From Polynucleobacter sp. AP-Kaivos-20-H2 (lineage in GTDB: Bacteria > Pseudomonadota > Gammaproteobacteria > Burkholderiales > Burkholderiaceae): 64,000 nucleotides of DNA. Within the stretch, counting starts at the first letter, position 1, and every line of letters starts with the position of its first letter. The translations under genes and the position numbers were made by a program. The notes beneath the pieces were generated by a model. That model did no database searches. It saw only the letters and a program-made list of their open reading frames with translations, and was not told where the DNA came from. Of this stretch, positions 11,010 through 19,136 are shown one piece after another. Location: contig NZ_JACVOX010000001.1 in the NCBI RefSeq assembly GCF_018882215.1, positions 62,001 to 126,000 on the forward strand, written 5' to 3'.

Positions 11010-11819
11010 ATGAATACTCCTTCCAAAGAAAGCCTATTCTTTAATTGGATATACAGAAGAAGTAATATCCAAATTCTGATATTGCTGATTATCTTTTTTG
11101 TTACTTTGCTCGATGTGATGCCGCGTGCTTTGCAACACATCCCGATCTTTGCGCCTACACAAGATAGCACTCGATTAGGTTTGGGTCTTTTTGGATCCAT
11201 CATCACACTTAGTGGTCTCTTGATTGGTTTTTTGCTCAATCAAGCCCAAAGCAATTTTCGTGAAGTGCAAACTCTAGTATCACAAGAGGCTGGACGTATT
11301 AATAACTTAGATCGTTTACTCACGCGATTTGGTGATCCATCTATAGCGCCTATTCGTGTTGAGCTATTTGAATATATGAACTCCATTGTGAATGACGAGT
11401 GGGCTCTATTGAAAAAGGGTGAAGGTAGCACTAAGACGCACATGTTGTGGCGCGGAATTTCTAGAAAACTCATGTCAATCGAACCCCAAACCAATCGTCA
11501 AACGGCAATGTATACCGATATCATCAAAAAATCTGAAGAGGTTGCTGAGAGCAGGGAGGCTCGTATCGAACGTGCCAATATCCGTTTACCGGGCTTATTT
11601 TGGATAGTCATTTTGATCTGTATGTTTGCCTTGATGGGCATTAATACTCTCTTTTTGCCTTCAGATTCATTCTTCTTGGGACTGAAGATTTTGCCTATTA
11701 CCATGGGTGCGCTGATATCTTTGTTGGTGATAACCGATCAGCCGTTTAAGGGTCAGAATTCAGTACAGCCCGACTCTTTCTATAAAATTATCGAATCTAT
11801 TAAAACTCGTAAAGAGTAA
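11010..11819 (+). CDS. Bestrophin-like (DUF4239-type) membrane protein
   Basis: This 269-residue protein has two helices near the N-terminus (about residues 21-40 and 64-84), a soluble middle of about 100 residues, and two helices near the C-terminus (about residues 193-213 and 222-241). The second helix ends in GFLLNQAQSNFREVQTLVSQEAGRI, a layout I associate with the DUF4239/bestrophin-like domain. The middle contains the paired INNLDRLL and ELFEYMNSIV helices common in that family. Function is unknown; a relation to bestrophin anion channels is by fold only. It follows the dienelactone hydrolase by 5 bases and precedes the next hypothetical by 17, so the three may be co-transcribed. Confidence 0.68.
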   Translation: MNTPSKESLFFNWIYRRSNIQILILLIIFFVTLLDVMPRALQHIPIFAPTQDSTRLGLGLFGSIITLSGLLIGFLLNQAQSNFREVQTLVSQEAGRINNLDRLLTRFGDPSIAPIRVELFEYMNSIVNDEWALLKKGEGSTKTHMLWRGISRKLMSIEPQTNRQTAMYTDIIKKSEEVAESREARIERANIRLPGLFWIVILICMFALMGINTLFLPSDSFFLGLKILPITMGALISLLVITDQPFKGQNSVQPDSFYKIIESIKTRKE

Positions 11820-11836
11820 TATTTTCCTGAATCACT

Positions 11837-12337
11837 ATGCACTTATTTTCTGAAAATCTCGCCGTAGAAATTTCTTCTTATTACCGTAATTTAGCATTGG
11901 GGCATGGAGTTGTTCCAAAGGTGTTTACTTTGGTAAATAGCGAGGGAGATCAATACCTATTCTTTATTGATGATCTTCCCATGAAGAGTGACGATGAGCA
12001 GAATCAATTTCTTGCATACATCGTGCAAGCACATGAAGCCGTTTGCTACGCCCGCGGGACCTTGGTCATTGTTGAAAAAAATCAACAGTTTATTGAGTTT
12101 GCAGTCATTGATCGGGATGATGCGGAGGCGATTGTCTGCTCAGCCCAGCTCACTAGGGATATAGACGATAAGCCGATATCCTTGGGTGAGTTTGATAAGA
12201 CCTTGGTGAAGAAGGGTTCCATCATCTTTGGTGGCCTTTTTGAGCCGATTCAGCTATCAGAAGACAAGACCGAAGATTTTGAAAGTCTATGGGTGGAGAT
12301 GAAATCTAAAATTTTGCACCGCTCAATGGGGCTTTAA
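11837..12337 (+). CDS. Hypothetical protein, 166 residues
   Basis: I do not recognise a family. The protein is acidic, soluble and without a signal peptide or membrane helix. It reads as an alpha/beta domain with strands such as KVFTLVNSEG, YLFFIDDL and GTLVIVEKN, and ends in a short helix. It follows the bestrophin-like gene by 17 bases on the same strand, so co-expression is likely. Its last 15 bases overlap the end of the convergent permease gene. Codon use looks like that of its neighbours, which supports a real gene. No function is proposed. Confidence 0.65.
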   Translation: MHLFSENLAVEISSYYRNLALGHGVVPKVFTLVNSEGDQYLFFIDDLPMKSDDEQNQFLAYIVQAHEAVCYARGTLVIVEKNQQFIEFAVIDRDDAEAIVCSAQLTRDIDDKPISLGEFDKTLVKKGSIIFGGLFEPIQLSEDKTEDFESLWVEMKSKILHRSMGL

Positions 12338-13633
12338 TTTCTTCCTCAGAAATTGACGAGAAGTTGCTTCAATTACGAAAGATCCGATTAGGGCGATCAC
12401 TAGAGCAATTGCACTATTGGGCGCAGTCTCGATCACATTGATAAATAGGGTAGTAAACAAACTCAGGTTAATGACGATTGCGGCACAGAGTGGCCATAGT
12501 TTTGCGCCAGTTTGTTTGCGTACTCGAATGTGTCCGTAAGTAATGGCGGCATACACCAACAAAAAGGCAAGACTCGCCATTTTGCCCACAACATCTAGCG
12601 GAAATGCCAAGACCAAAGCAATCACTAAAAATGCGGATACGGTTAGAGCTCTGAACTCTGTTTTTAAGACCGAGTCCCCTAATGCCTTAGAAACAGAATT
12701 TTTGTGTGCCATATCAGCTGCAATATTGGATGCGGCAAAAATAGTGGCGTTAAGTGCAGCAGCGCAGGCCAAAAGGGCAGAGGCACCAATCACAACAAAC
12801 CCTACTTTCCCGGATACGATTTGAGCTGCATCGGCCAATACGTGACCGTTGTAGATTGCCATTTGAGCGGGCGAAAGTAGCACTATTACTGCGGTACTAA
12901 CTAGTACATAAGCAGTCGTTACTAAAATCAGTGCCGAGAACATGGCAAGAGGCAGCTCTTTTTGCGGTTCTCGCATGGCATTGGAAGAGTTAGTCACAAC
13001 CCCAAAGCCTTGGTAGTTGATGTACAAGATACCGGTAGCAATCGCAATGCCATTGAGAGACCAGCCAGAAAAGTGAAACGCACCAATATTGGCCACATGA
13101 ATGCCTTCAACAGAAAATAGAAGTAGGGCAAGTGTGACAAAGCCAATCGCTAGCATTTCTGCCTTACCAACAATGTTGGTGCCCAATAAGTTAATGCCGG
13201 TACAAAGAATGACAATAACGGCGCCAACTATTTTTACTTCTAGTGAAGTTAGATTTCCGCCCAGTAAAGTGTTTGCGTATTCAGAGAACCCAGCAGCGTA
13301 AAGAGCGGCTGCAATCAGATAGGCAATGTATTGGAATATATTCAGGCCGCCAGAAATGACCCCAGGTCCAAAGCTCATTACCGTGAATGTGGCAGCGCCC
13401 CCACTACTAGGAAAAGTAGCACCTAATTTGGCATAAGAGTAGACCGAAAAAGAGGCGGCTAGAGCGCCCAATAAAAAGGCTAGGGGAATATGAGAACCAG
13501 CATGCGCGCTGGCAGTTCCCAAAAGAGAAAAGAGTCCGGCACCCATCATTCCCCCAATACCTAGGGCGGTGGCAGAAAAAAGGCTAATTCCTTTGGTTTT
13601 CTTGCTTGGGTTTTTAAGTAGGGTGGGAGTCAA
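12323..13633 (-). CDS. APC-family amino acid permease
   Basis: This 436-residue inner-membrane transporter of the amino acid-polyamine-organocation superfamily has about 12 helices. The first helix carries the family signature GIGGMMGAGLFSLLG (about residues 26-40), which contacts the substrate amino group in solved homologues. The only start upstream of helix 1 in this frame is a TTG (13633-13631), with no obvious ribosome-binding site, so the N-terminus is provisional. The gene overlaps the convergent hypothetical by 15 bases. The substrate is not readable; amino acid uptake or exchange is the family expectation. Confidence 0.83.
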   Translation of the reverse strand: MTPTLLKNPSKKTKGISLFSATALGIGGMMGAGLFSLLGTASAHAGSHIPLAFLLGALAASFSVYSYAKLGATFPSSGGAATFTVMSFGPGVISGGLNIFQYIAYLIAAALYAAGFSEYANTLLGGNLTSLEVKIVGAVIVILCTGINLLGTNIVGKAEMLAIGFVTLALLLFSVEGIHVANIGAFHFSGWSLNGIAIATGILYINYQGFGVVTNSSNAMREPQKELPLAMFSALILVTTAYVLVSTAVIVLLSPAQMAIYNGHVLADAAQIVSGKVGFVVIGASALLACAAALNATIFAASNIAADMAHKNSVSKALGDSVLKTEFRALTVSAFLVIALVLAFPLDVVGKMASLAFLLVYAAITYGHIRVRKQTGAKLWPLCAAIVINLSLFTTLFINVIETAPNSAIALVIALIGSFVIEATSRQFLRKKLKPH

Positions 13634-13766
13634 TTAGCTGGTCAAGGGATGTTTAGGGCTATTGCTAAGTGTCCTATATTAAAGCTAATTAGGGTTATGG
13701 AGGGTGATTTAAATAGCTAATAAATGGCATAATTTTTCGGAACAATAACTACCTGCTGGGACTCTT

Positions 13767-15572
13767 GTGAAAAAAATCAACCGTACTTTAATTTCTAAAT
13801 CTATTTCCACACTGGTGATGTGCTCAGCACCACTTTTCGCTTCAGCGGAAGTTGTGGTCTTAAAGGCTGCAAACATTATCACTATGGATGAAAAAAATCC
13901 ACGCGCCGAAGCAATTGCTTTTGATACGAATACCAAGAAGATCACCGCAGTTGGGTCACTGAAAGACGTTAGTGCATCCGCTCCTAATGCAGCAGTAAAA
14001 GATTTAGGCACAACAGTATTGATGCCGGGCTTTATTGACCCACACAACCATCCCTTCCTCTCGGGTATTACAACTCAGGCGCCTGCATTTTGGATCGCGC
14101 CGTATGTGGGCTATAAATCTTGGGCAGATGTTCAGGCCAAAATTTTGAAGGAAGACAAAGCAGCCCCTGCTGGAGTGCCATTGATATTTAATGGTGTTGA
14201 TAAATTGCTACAACAAGCTCCAACACCGACAAAAGATGTACTTGATAAGTTAACTCCAAGTGGCCGCCCAGTGCTTGTGATCGACAATTCTGGGCATGCG
14301 GTGTATTTCAACACTGCATCAATTAAAATGTTGGGTTGGAAAGGTGGCAAACCGCCAGCAAATCCTGTAGGCGGAAGTTTTGGTCGTAACAAAGACGGCA
14401 CCTCTAACGGAACTGCCAATGAGACTGCTGCCATCATGGCCGTAGCAGGTCCTATCCTCCCTAAGGCTATTCCGCATCTATTGCTCTCAGGAGCAGAGTG
14501 GTATGCCTACATGGCCTCTCTCGGAATTACGGCTACTTCAGAGCATACATATAGCACAGGCATGTATAAGGGTTACTTGGCGCTTGCTTCTGTACCTAAT
14601 AGCCCGCTGAGGATGAGTGTCTATCACATGGCTGTTGATGCTGACGCTGGCGTTAAAGCTACTTGGCCCGATTCAAGTATGGTTCGCAAAAACGGTATCA
14701 AACTCTGGGCAGATGGAACCCCTTGGCTAGGAAGTGTTGCTCAAAGCTTTGGATATTTGGATAACGAGCGGACTCGTAATGCCGAAATTATTCTCGGGCC
14801 GCTTGGTGAGAAAGGTATGAACTATACCCGCTTGGAGCTTGATGAGTTACTTGATAAATATTCCCCGATGGGTTATCAGATGGCGTTTCACTGTAATGGT
14901 GACGTAGGCTTTGACGTAGTCCTTGATGCCTATGAGTATGCACTGAATAAATATAACCTGATTGGTACTGATCACCGTTGGCGTGTTGAGCATTTGGGTG
15001 CCGCACGTGAAGACCAATTTAAGCGCGCAGAAAGTCTTGGCGTAACAGTTTCACTAGCACCTTTCCAATATATTTATTGGGGTGATTTATTGGATGGCAC
15101 CATGTTTAAGCCTGAGTATGGCGCACAATGGCAGCGTGCTGGAGATTCGTTCAAGTATAATATTCATACTACATTTCATAACGATGGCTCTGTTTCACCG
15201 CCAGATACATTGAGAAATATCCAGCACATGGTGACTCGTACAACTGACGTTGGTACAGTTCACGGCGCCAATCAAGCAGTCACCTTAGATCAGGCACTCA
15301 AAGCTTCTACTATTAATGGTGCATATCAGTTAAAGCGTGACACTGAAATTGGATCAATTGAGGTTGGTAAGTATGCGGATTTGGTAGAACTTTCAGCCGA
15401 TATCACTGCTGTTAATCCGAATGAGATTACGGATAAAGTGAAAGTTCAAGGCACTTGGCTTGGTGGTAAAAAAATCGATACCGCTCAATTCCTGAAAGAA
15501 ATTAAAGCGATTGATCCAAGCGAGCATCAGGCTCTTGGTGAAGCAAGTCTTAAAGGGGTTCATTCTCATTAA
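13767..15572 (+). CDS. Exported metal-dependent amidohydrolase (YtcJ-like, amidohydrolase 3)
   Basis: This 601-residue protein starts at a GTG and has a signal peptide with a probable cleavage after SASA-type residues near position 28 (ASAEVV), so it should act in the periplasm. Metal and catalytic residues of the amidohydrolase superfamily are visible: DPHNH after GFI (about residue 91), AFHCNGD with a His, RVEHLG with a His, and THFHNDG-like TFHNDGS with the final Asp. The closest recognised group is YtcJ/NfdA, which cleaves N-substituted formamides or similar amides. Its true substrate is unknown. A strong terminator follows 20 bases after the stop, so the gene is monocistronic. Confidence 0.86.
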   Translation: MKKINRTLISKSISTLVMCSAPLFASAEVVVLKAANIITMDEKNPRAEAIAFDTNTKKITAVGSLKDVSASAPNAAVKDLGTTVLMPGFIDPHNHPFLSGITTQAPAFWIAPYVGYKSWADVQAKILKEDKAAPAGVPLIFNGVDKLLQQAPTPTKDVLDKLTPSGRPVLVIDNSGHAVYFNTASIKMLGWKGGKPPANPVGGSFGRNKDGTSNGTANETAAIMAVAGPILPKAIPHLLLSGAEWYAYMASLGITATSEHTYSTGMYKGYLALASVPNSPLRMSVYHMAVDADAGVKATWPDSSMVRKNGIKLWADGTPWLGSVAQSFGYLDNERTRNAEIILGPLGEKGMNYTRLELDELLDKYSPMGYQMAFHCNGDVGFDVVLDAYEYALNKYNLIGTDHRWRVEHLGAAREDQFKRAESLGVTVSLAPFQYIYWGDLLDGTMFKPEYGAQWQRAGDSFKYNIHTTFHNDGSVSPPDTLRNIQHMVTRTTDVGTVHGANQAVTLDQALKASTINGAYQLKRDTEIGSIEVGKYADLVELSADITAVNPNEITDKVKVQGTWLGGKKIDTAQFLKEIKAIDPSEHQALGEASLKGVHSH

Positions 15573-15591
15573 TAGATTGGCACTCTCAATG

Positions 15592-15616
15592 AAAACCGCC
15601 TTCGGGCGGTTTTTCT
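15592..15616 (+). terminator. Intrinsic terminator after the amidohydrolase
   Basis: An AAAACCGCC arm and a GGGCGGTTTT arm form a GC-rich stem with a TTC loop, followed by TTTTCTTTT. It lies 20 bases after the amidohydrolase stop and isolates that gene from the next. Confidence 0.9.
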
Positions 15617-15686
15617 TTTATATCTTGTAATGGAATTAAAGGCGTTGAGCTCTATTAGCCTATTCAAAATCGAATAGAATATTTAT

Positions 15687-15872
15687 ATGGTGAAAAATAC
15701 TCCCAAAAGCACCGATTCTATTGAGCCTGATAAGCCTGCTTCTTCTGAGGAAGGCCCTCATAATGCCGCGTCAGTGAAGGCGGATGAGATCAATGGCGCA
15801 AGAAAATCGACACTTTCTAAGCGTGAGATCATGGAGCAGTTATCTCGTGATAGATTTCCTTGGGAAGAGTAA
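15687..15872 (+). CDS. Small hypothetical protein, 61 residues
   Basis: This short protein has a low-complexity, charged N-terminal two thirds (Lys, Ser, Pro, Glu) and an ordered-looking C-terminus, STLSKREIMEQLSRDRFPWEE. The C-terminal part resembles a short helix ending in a Trp. No membrane segment or signal is present. An ATG is available, but no strong ribosome-binding site. It stands between the amidohydrolase terminator and the class II aldolase, 48 bases upstream of the latter. The order-disorder layout looks like a real small protein, but I cannot name it. Confidence 0.5.
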   Translation: MVKNTPKSTDSIEPDKPASSEEGPHNAASVKADEINGARKSTLSKREIMEQLSRDRFPWEE

Positions 15873-15920
15873 ATCTCAGGAAACTTGTAGATACACTATT
15901 AATTGCTTATTGGATAAATT

Positions 15921-16631
15921 GTGACAATTTCTCAGGCTGAAAAGCAGGTGCGCATTGATTTAGCATCTGCCTATCAACTCGCTGCATACAAAGGATGGGA
16001 TGATGGTGTCTATACCCATATCTCAGCTTGTGTGCCAGGTGAAGCAGGTGCATATTTAATAAATCAATTTGGCTTACGCTTTGATGAGGTCACTCCTGAA
16101 AATCTTGTCAAAGTAAATCTTCAAGGCGAGATCCTCTCGGGGGAAGGGCCTGTAAACAAATCGGGTTTTGCGATTCATGGAGCGGTACATATGGCAAGGC
16201 CTGATGCATTTTGTGTCATGCATTTACACATAGACTCCGTTATTGCAGTGTCTGCGCAAAAGCAGGGCTTACTCCCAATCTCACAACACGCTTTGCGCTT
16301 TTATGGCGATATTACAAGCCATCCTTATCAGGGCTTAGCGTTTTCTGCTAAGGAGCAGGGGCAACTGATTGCTACCTTTGGAGATAAAAAGGCTGTGTTA
16401 CTACAAAATCATGGCGGTATTGTCTGCGGATCGAGCATTCAGCAGGCATTTTATCTAACGGACGTATTAGATAAGGCTTGCAAGATACAGTTACTAGCCG
16501 ATTCGATGGAGAATGTCATCATCCCAGCATCTGAAATCTGTCAGTTAACGTATAAGCAGTTATGTTGCGATGGCGATACTGAAGGTCAGTTTGAATGGCC
16601 AGCCTATCTAGGTTTATTGAATATAAAGTAA
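15921..16631 (+). CDS. Class II aldolase/adducin family protein
   Basis: This 236-residue protein starts at a GTG and has the fold of zinc class II aldolases such as fuculose-1-phosphate aldolase. Likely zinc ligands are the HLH pair in VMHLHIDS (about residues 94-96) and the His of LLQNHGGIVCG (about residue 160). The GVYTHISACVPG and NKSGFAIHGAVHMARPD stretches are typical of the adducin-like branch, many of whose members have unknown substrates. It precedes the tautomerase by 35 bases and is likely co-transcribed with it. I infer a role in hydroxy- or keto-acid metabolism from the neighbourhood. Confidence 0.85.
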   Translation: MTISQAEKQVRIDLASAYQLAAYKGWDDGVYTHISACVPGEAGAYLINQFGLRFDEVTPENLVKVNLQGEILSGEGPVNKSGFAIHGAVHMARPDAFCVMHLHIDSVIAVSAQKQGLLPISQHALRFYGDITSHPYQGLAFSAKEQGQLIATFGDKKAVLLQNHGGIVCGSSIQQAFYLTDVLDKACKIQLLADSMENVIIPASEICQLTYKQLCCDGDTEGQFEWPAYLGLLNIK

Positions 16632-16666
16632 AGCACAAAGCTAAATACAAACCAAGGAGATTACTG

Positions 16667-16849
16667 ATGCCATTAATTCAAATTCAGCTATTTGAAGGTC
16701 GTAGTGAAGATGTGAAGCGTGAATACGCTCAAGCAATTACTGAGGCAGCGGTCAAAATTATGGGTTGCTCTGCAGAATCTGTTGACGTTATTTATCAGGA
16801 TGTTAAGAAATCCGATTGGGCTACGGCAGGTAAGTTGTGGAGCGATTAG
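16667..16849 (+). CDS. 4-oxalocrotonate tautomerase family protein
   Basis: This 60-residue protein has the catalytic Pro directly after the initiator Met (MPLIQIQLFEGRS), the hallmark of the tautomerase superfamily, with Arg at position 12. Length matches the hexameric 4-OT subunits. I chose the ATG at 16667 because it exposes Pro as residue 1 after Met removal and because an AAGGAG ribosome-binding site ends 7 bases before it. The longer frame upstream would bury the proline. The enzyme would interconvert keto-enol forms of small acids; the specific substrate is unknown. Confidence 0.85.
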   Translation: MPLIQIQLFEGRSEDVKREYAQAITEAAVKIMGCSAESVDVIYQDVKKSDWATAGKLWSD

Positions 16850-16895
16850 ACCCCTGAAGTAGTCAAAGATTCCCTAAAAACAATCCTAACAGGGT

Positions 16896-16912
16896 TATTC
16901 CTTGCCGGAATA
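16896..16912. promoter_or_regulatory. Palindrome TATTCC-N5-GGAATA, probable LysR-type operator
   Basis: The site is a perfect inverted repeat with TTGCC in the centre and contains the T-N11-A core typical of LysR-family sites. Its centre is 96 bases before the ATG of the ketopantoate-reductase-like gene. The same arms and spacing recur at 19041-19057 between the LysR gene and gcl. I infer that the regulator at 18080-19003 binds both. Confidence 0.6.
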
Positions 16913-16999
16913 TGAGATATTAAATCTATTCACTTCTCAGATTTATTCTCTTTGTGGATGATCCTGATATCAACATTTTTTGTTCTTATGGGGGTCTAT

Positions 17000-18013
17000 A
17001 TGAAAATCTGTGTAATAGGTGGTGGCGGAGCAATAGGTGGTTATCTTGCTACAAAGTTGGCTAGAGCTGGTAATCAGGTCACTATTGTCGCTAGAGGAGA
17101 AACTCTCGAGGCTATACAAAAAAATGGACTAACCCTTTACATGGAGAGGGAGATACAACCCCTCGTTGCTAGGGTTAAAGCGGTTTCAAAAATTACTGAT
17201 GTTGAAACGCCAGATGTGGTGATGCTGGCAGTGAAAGCCCATCAAGTAGAGCCCGTTATCGATGACCTGGCTAAAATCATGGGTCCGAATACCGTTCTAA
17301 TCCCATTACAAAATGGAATTCCATGGTGGTATTTCCAAAAGCTATCTGGTAGATACCAGGATCATCCCGTTGAAACAGTAGATGCGGGTGGCGCGATTAT
17401 GAAAAAAATTAATCCAAACAACATTCTTGGATGCGTTGTCTATCCAGCTACTTACACTGAGTCACCTGGGGTTATTCGTCATGTAGAGGGCAATCGCTTT
17501 CCGCTTGGTGAGATTGATGGCACGGTGTCTGAACGTGTGAAAGTCATCTCGCAAATGATGACTGACGCTGGATTTAAATCACCAATATTGGAAGATATAC
17601 GGGGTGAGATTTGGTTGAAGTTATGGGGCAATATGACATTCAATCCAATTAGCGCTCTTACTCATGAACATTTAGAAGGAATCTGTCAATATCCATTAAC
17701 CAATGATTTAGCACGCAATATGATGGCCGAAGCACAAAGATTGGCTGAAAAATTAGGTATAGTCTTCAGGGTAGACATTGATCGTCGTATAGCCGGAGCT
17801 GAAAAAGTGGGTAAGCATAAAACGTCTATGCTGCAGGACTTAGAGGCTGGCAATAGTTTGGAAATTGACGCTCTTTTGGGTTCGGTGATTGAACTAGGGC
17901 GGATTACTGAAACTCCCACACCTTGCCTCAGTACTGTATTTGCTTTGACTAAATTACTGAATACCAAAGTTCAATCATCTCAAGGGCGTTTGAGTTTACC
18001 TATGGCTGCTTGA
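17000..18013 (+). CDS. 2-dehydropantoate 2-reductase family protein (ApbA/PanE-like)
   Basis: This 337-residue NADP-dependent dehydrogenase has the Rossmann motif GGGGAIGGYLA at its N-terminus and the C-terminal family segment LWLKLWGNMTFNPISALT, with the lysine and asparagine of the PanE active site. The ATG at 17000 puts the dinucleotide motif at residues 7-13; longer frames upstream lack support. True PanE makes pantoate for coenzyme A synthesis, but the family holds many reductases of other 2-keto acids. A LysR-type palindrome upstream, shared with the gcl operon, makes a role in glyoxylate-linked keto-acid reduction plausible. An intrinsic terminator follows. Confidence 0.83.
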   Translation: MKICVIGGGGAIGGYLATKLARAGNQVTIVARGETLEAIQKNGLTLYMEREIQPLVARVKAVSKITDVETPDVVMLAVKAHQVEPVIDDLAKIMGPNTVLIPLQNGIPWWYFQKLSGRYQDHPVETVDAGGAIMKKINPNNILGCVVYPATYTESPGVIRHVEGNRFPLGEIDGTVSERVKVISQMMTDAGFKSPILEDIRGEIWLKLWGNMTFNPISALTHEHLEGICQYPLTNDLARNMMAEAQRLAEKLGIVFRVDIDRRIAGAEKVGKHKTSMLQDLEAGNSLEIDALLGSVIELGRITETPTPCLSTVFALTKLLNTKVQSSQGRLSLPMAA

Positions 18014-18054
18014 GCTTTAAATATCGAAGTCATGAAGTACCTATGTAATGATTT

Positions 18055-18082
18055 ACCCCATCCTTTGCGGTGGGGTTTTTTA
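18055..18082 (+). terminator. Intrinsic terminator after the ketopantoate-reductase-like gene
   Basis: ACCCCA (18055-18060) pairs with TGGGGT (18071-18076) and is followed by a run of six T. The T-run is on the forward strand, so it serves the forward gene. The reverse LysR gene ends inside it. Confidence 0.8.
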
Positions 18083-19003
18083 TTCCGCTTTACCAGCCTC
18101 AATACCTTTCCACCATTCGCCTTTAAATTGACTCTGTAGCCAATCAATACATTGACTCACTTTAGTCGGCACATGTTTTGGCGATGAAAAAACCGCATGA
18201 ATTTCTTGAGCGGGGAGAGACCAATCTTGCATCACGGGCTCAAGAACCTCGTCTTTGACTGATTGGTAAGCTACATACCAGGGAACTGCTGCTAAACCCA
18301 TGCCAACCCTTGCAGCAGCCAAAATGGAAGATAGATTATTCGAGGTGAATGGACCTTTGACTTCAATAATTTCGCTTTGATTGTTTTTGTTGGTAAAGCT
18401 CCAGCGATGATCGCCTTGGGTGGTGGTGTAAATCAGTGCTTGATGGTTGCGAACATCTTCAGGTTTCTTTGGGGCGGGATGATCTTTAAGGTATTTAGGA
18501 TTGGCTACTAAGACCCAGGGATTTAAGCCTAGAAAGCGGGAGCCAAGAGAGGAATCTGGAAGACGCCGCATCCGGATAGCCAGATCCACTCCTTGTTCAA
18601 TTAGGTTGATGTAGCGGTCATCCATATCCAGGTTGACCTCTAGCTCAGGGTGGTGTGACATAAACTCCAAAATAGAATGCATGAGGACACGTCGTCCAAA
18701 GGCCACAGAGGAGCTGATCGTGAGCTTACCTCGCACCTTCGATTGCATCAGCGATGCCAAGTCATCCGCTTCTTCAATTTCTCGGGCAATCCCTTTGCAT
18801 TTCTCGTAATAAATTTTGCCGATTTCGGTGGGGGTGACCCCTCTTGTGCTGCGGTGCAATAAAAGGGCGCCTAAGCGTTTTTCCATGCTGGCAACAAATT
18901 TGGTTGCTGTAGGCTGAGTAATGCCTAAATCCTCTGCGGCCTTGCTAAAAGAGCCTGTTTCAACAACTCGAATAAAGAGCGATATGCCTTGTACGCGATC
19001 CAT
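18080..19003 (-). CDS. LysR-family transcriptional regulator, probable regulator of the gcl operon
   Basis: This 307-residue regulator starts at the ATG at 19003 (MDRVQGISLF). An N-terminal winged helix-turn-helix (GSFSKAAEDLGITQPTATK at about residues 18-36) is followed by the LysR effector-binding domain from about residue 88. It is divergent from gcl-hyi-glxR across a 133-base gap that holds a 17-bp palindrome, the usual layout of an autoregulated LysR activator. A second copy of the palindrome upstream of the ketopantoate-reductase-like gene suggests a small regulon. The effector is probably glyoxylate or a related acid, but this is inference. Confidence 0.87.
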   Translation of the reverse strand: MDRVQGISLFIRVVETGSFSKAAEDLGITQPTATKFVASMEKRLGALLLHRSTRGVTPTEIGKIYYEKCKGIAREIEEADDLASLMQSKVRGKLTISSSVAFGRRVLMHSILEFMSHHPELEVNLDMDDRYINLIEQGVDLAIRMRRLPDSSLGSRFLGLNPWVLVANPKYLKDHPAPKKPEDVRNHQALIYTTTQGDHRWSFTNKNNQSEIIEVKGPFTSNNLSSILAAARVGMGLAAVPWYVAYQSVKDEVLEPVMQDWSLPAQEIHAVFSSPKHVPTKVSQCIDWLQSQFKGEWWKGIEAGKAE

Positions 19004-19040
19004 GTTCAATTTTTTAGTGGCTGATAGGCACTTTTTACAC

Positions 19041-19057
19041 TATTCCACTACGGAATA
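19041..19057. promoter_or_regulatory. Palindrome TATTCC-N5-GGAATA in the lysR-gcl gap
   Basis: This perfect inverted repeat, with ACTAC in the centre and a T-N11-A core, has its centre 88 bases before the gcl ATG and about 46 bases upstream of the lysR ATG. The arms are identical to those at 16896-16912. Position and symmetry fit the recognition site of the LysR regulator. Confidence 0.65.
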
Positions 19058-19136
19058 CTAGATATAGATTTGCTGAGGTTCTCAAGTCGGTCAAATTTGA
19101 AGATCATTCACTCATTGCAAATATAGGAGATAAATC

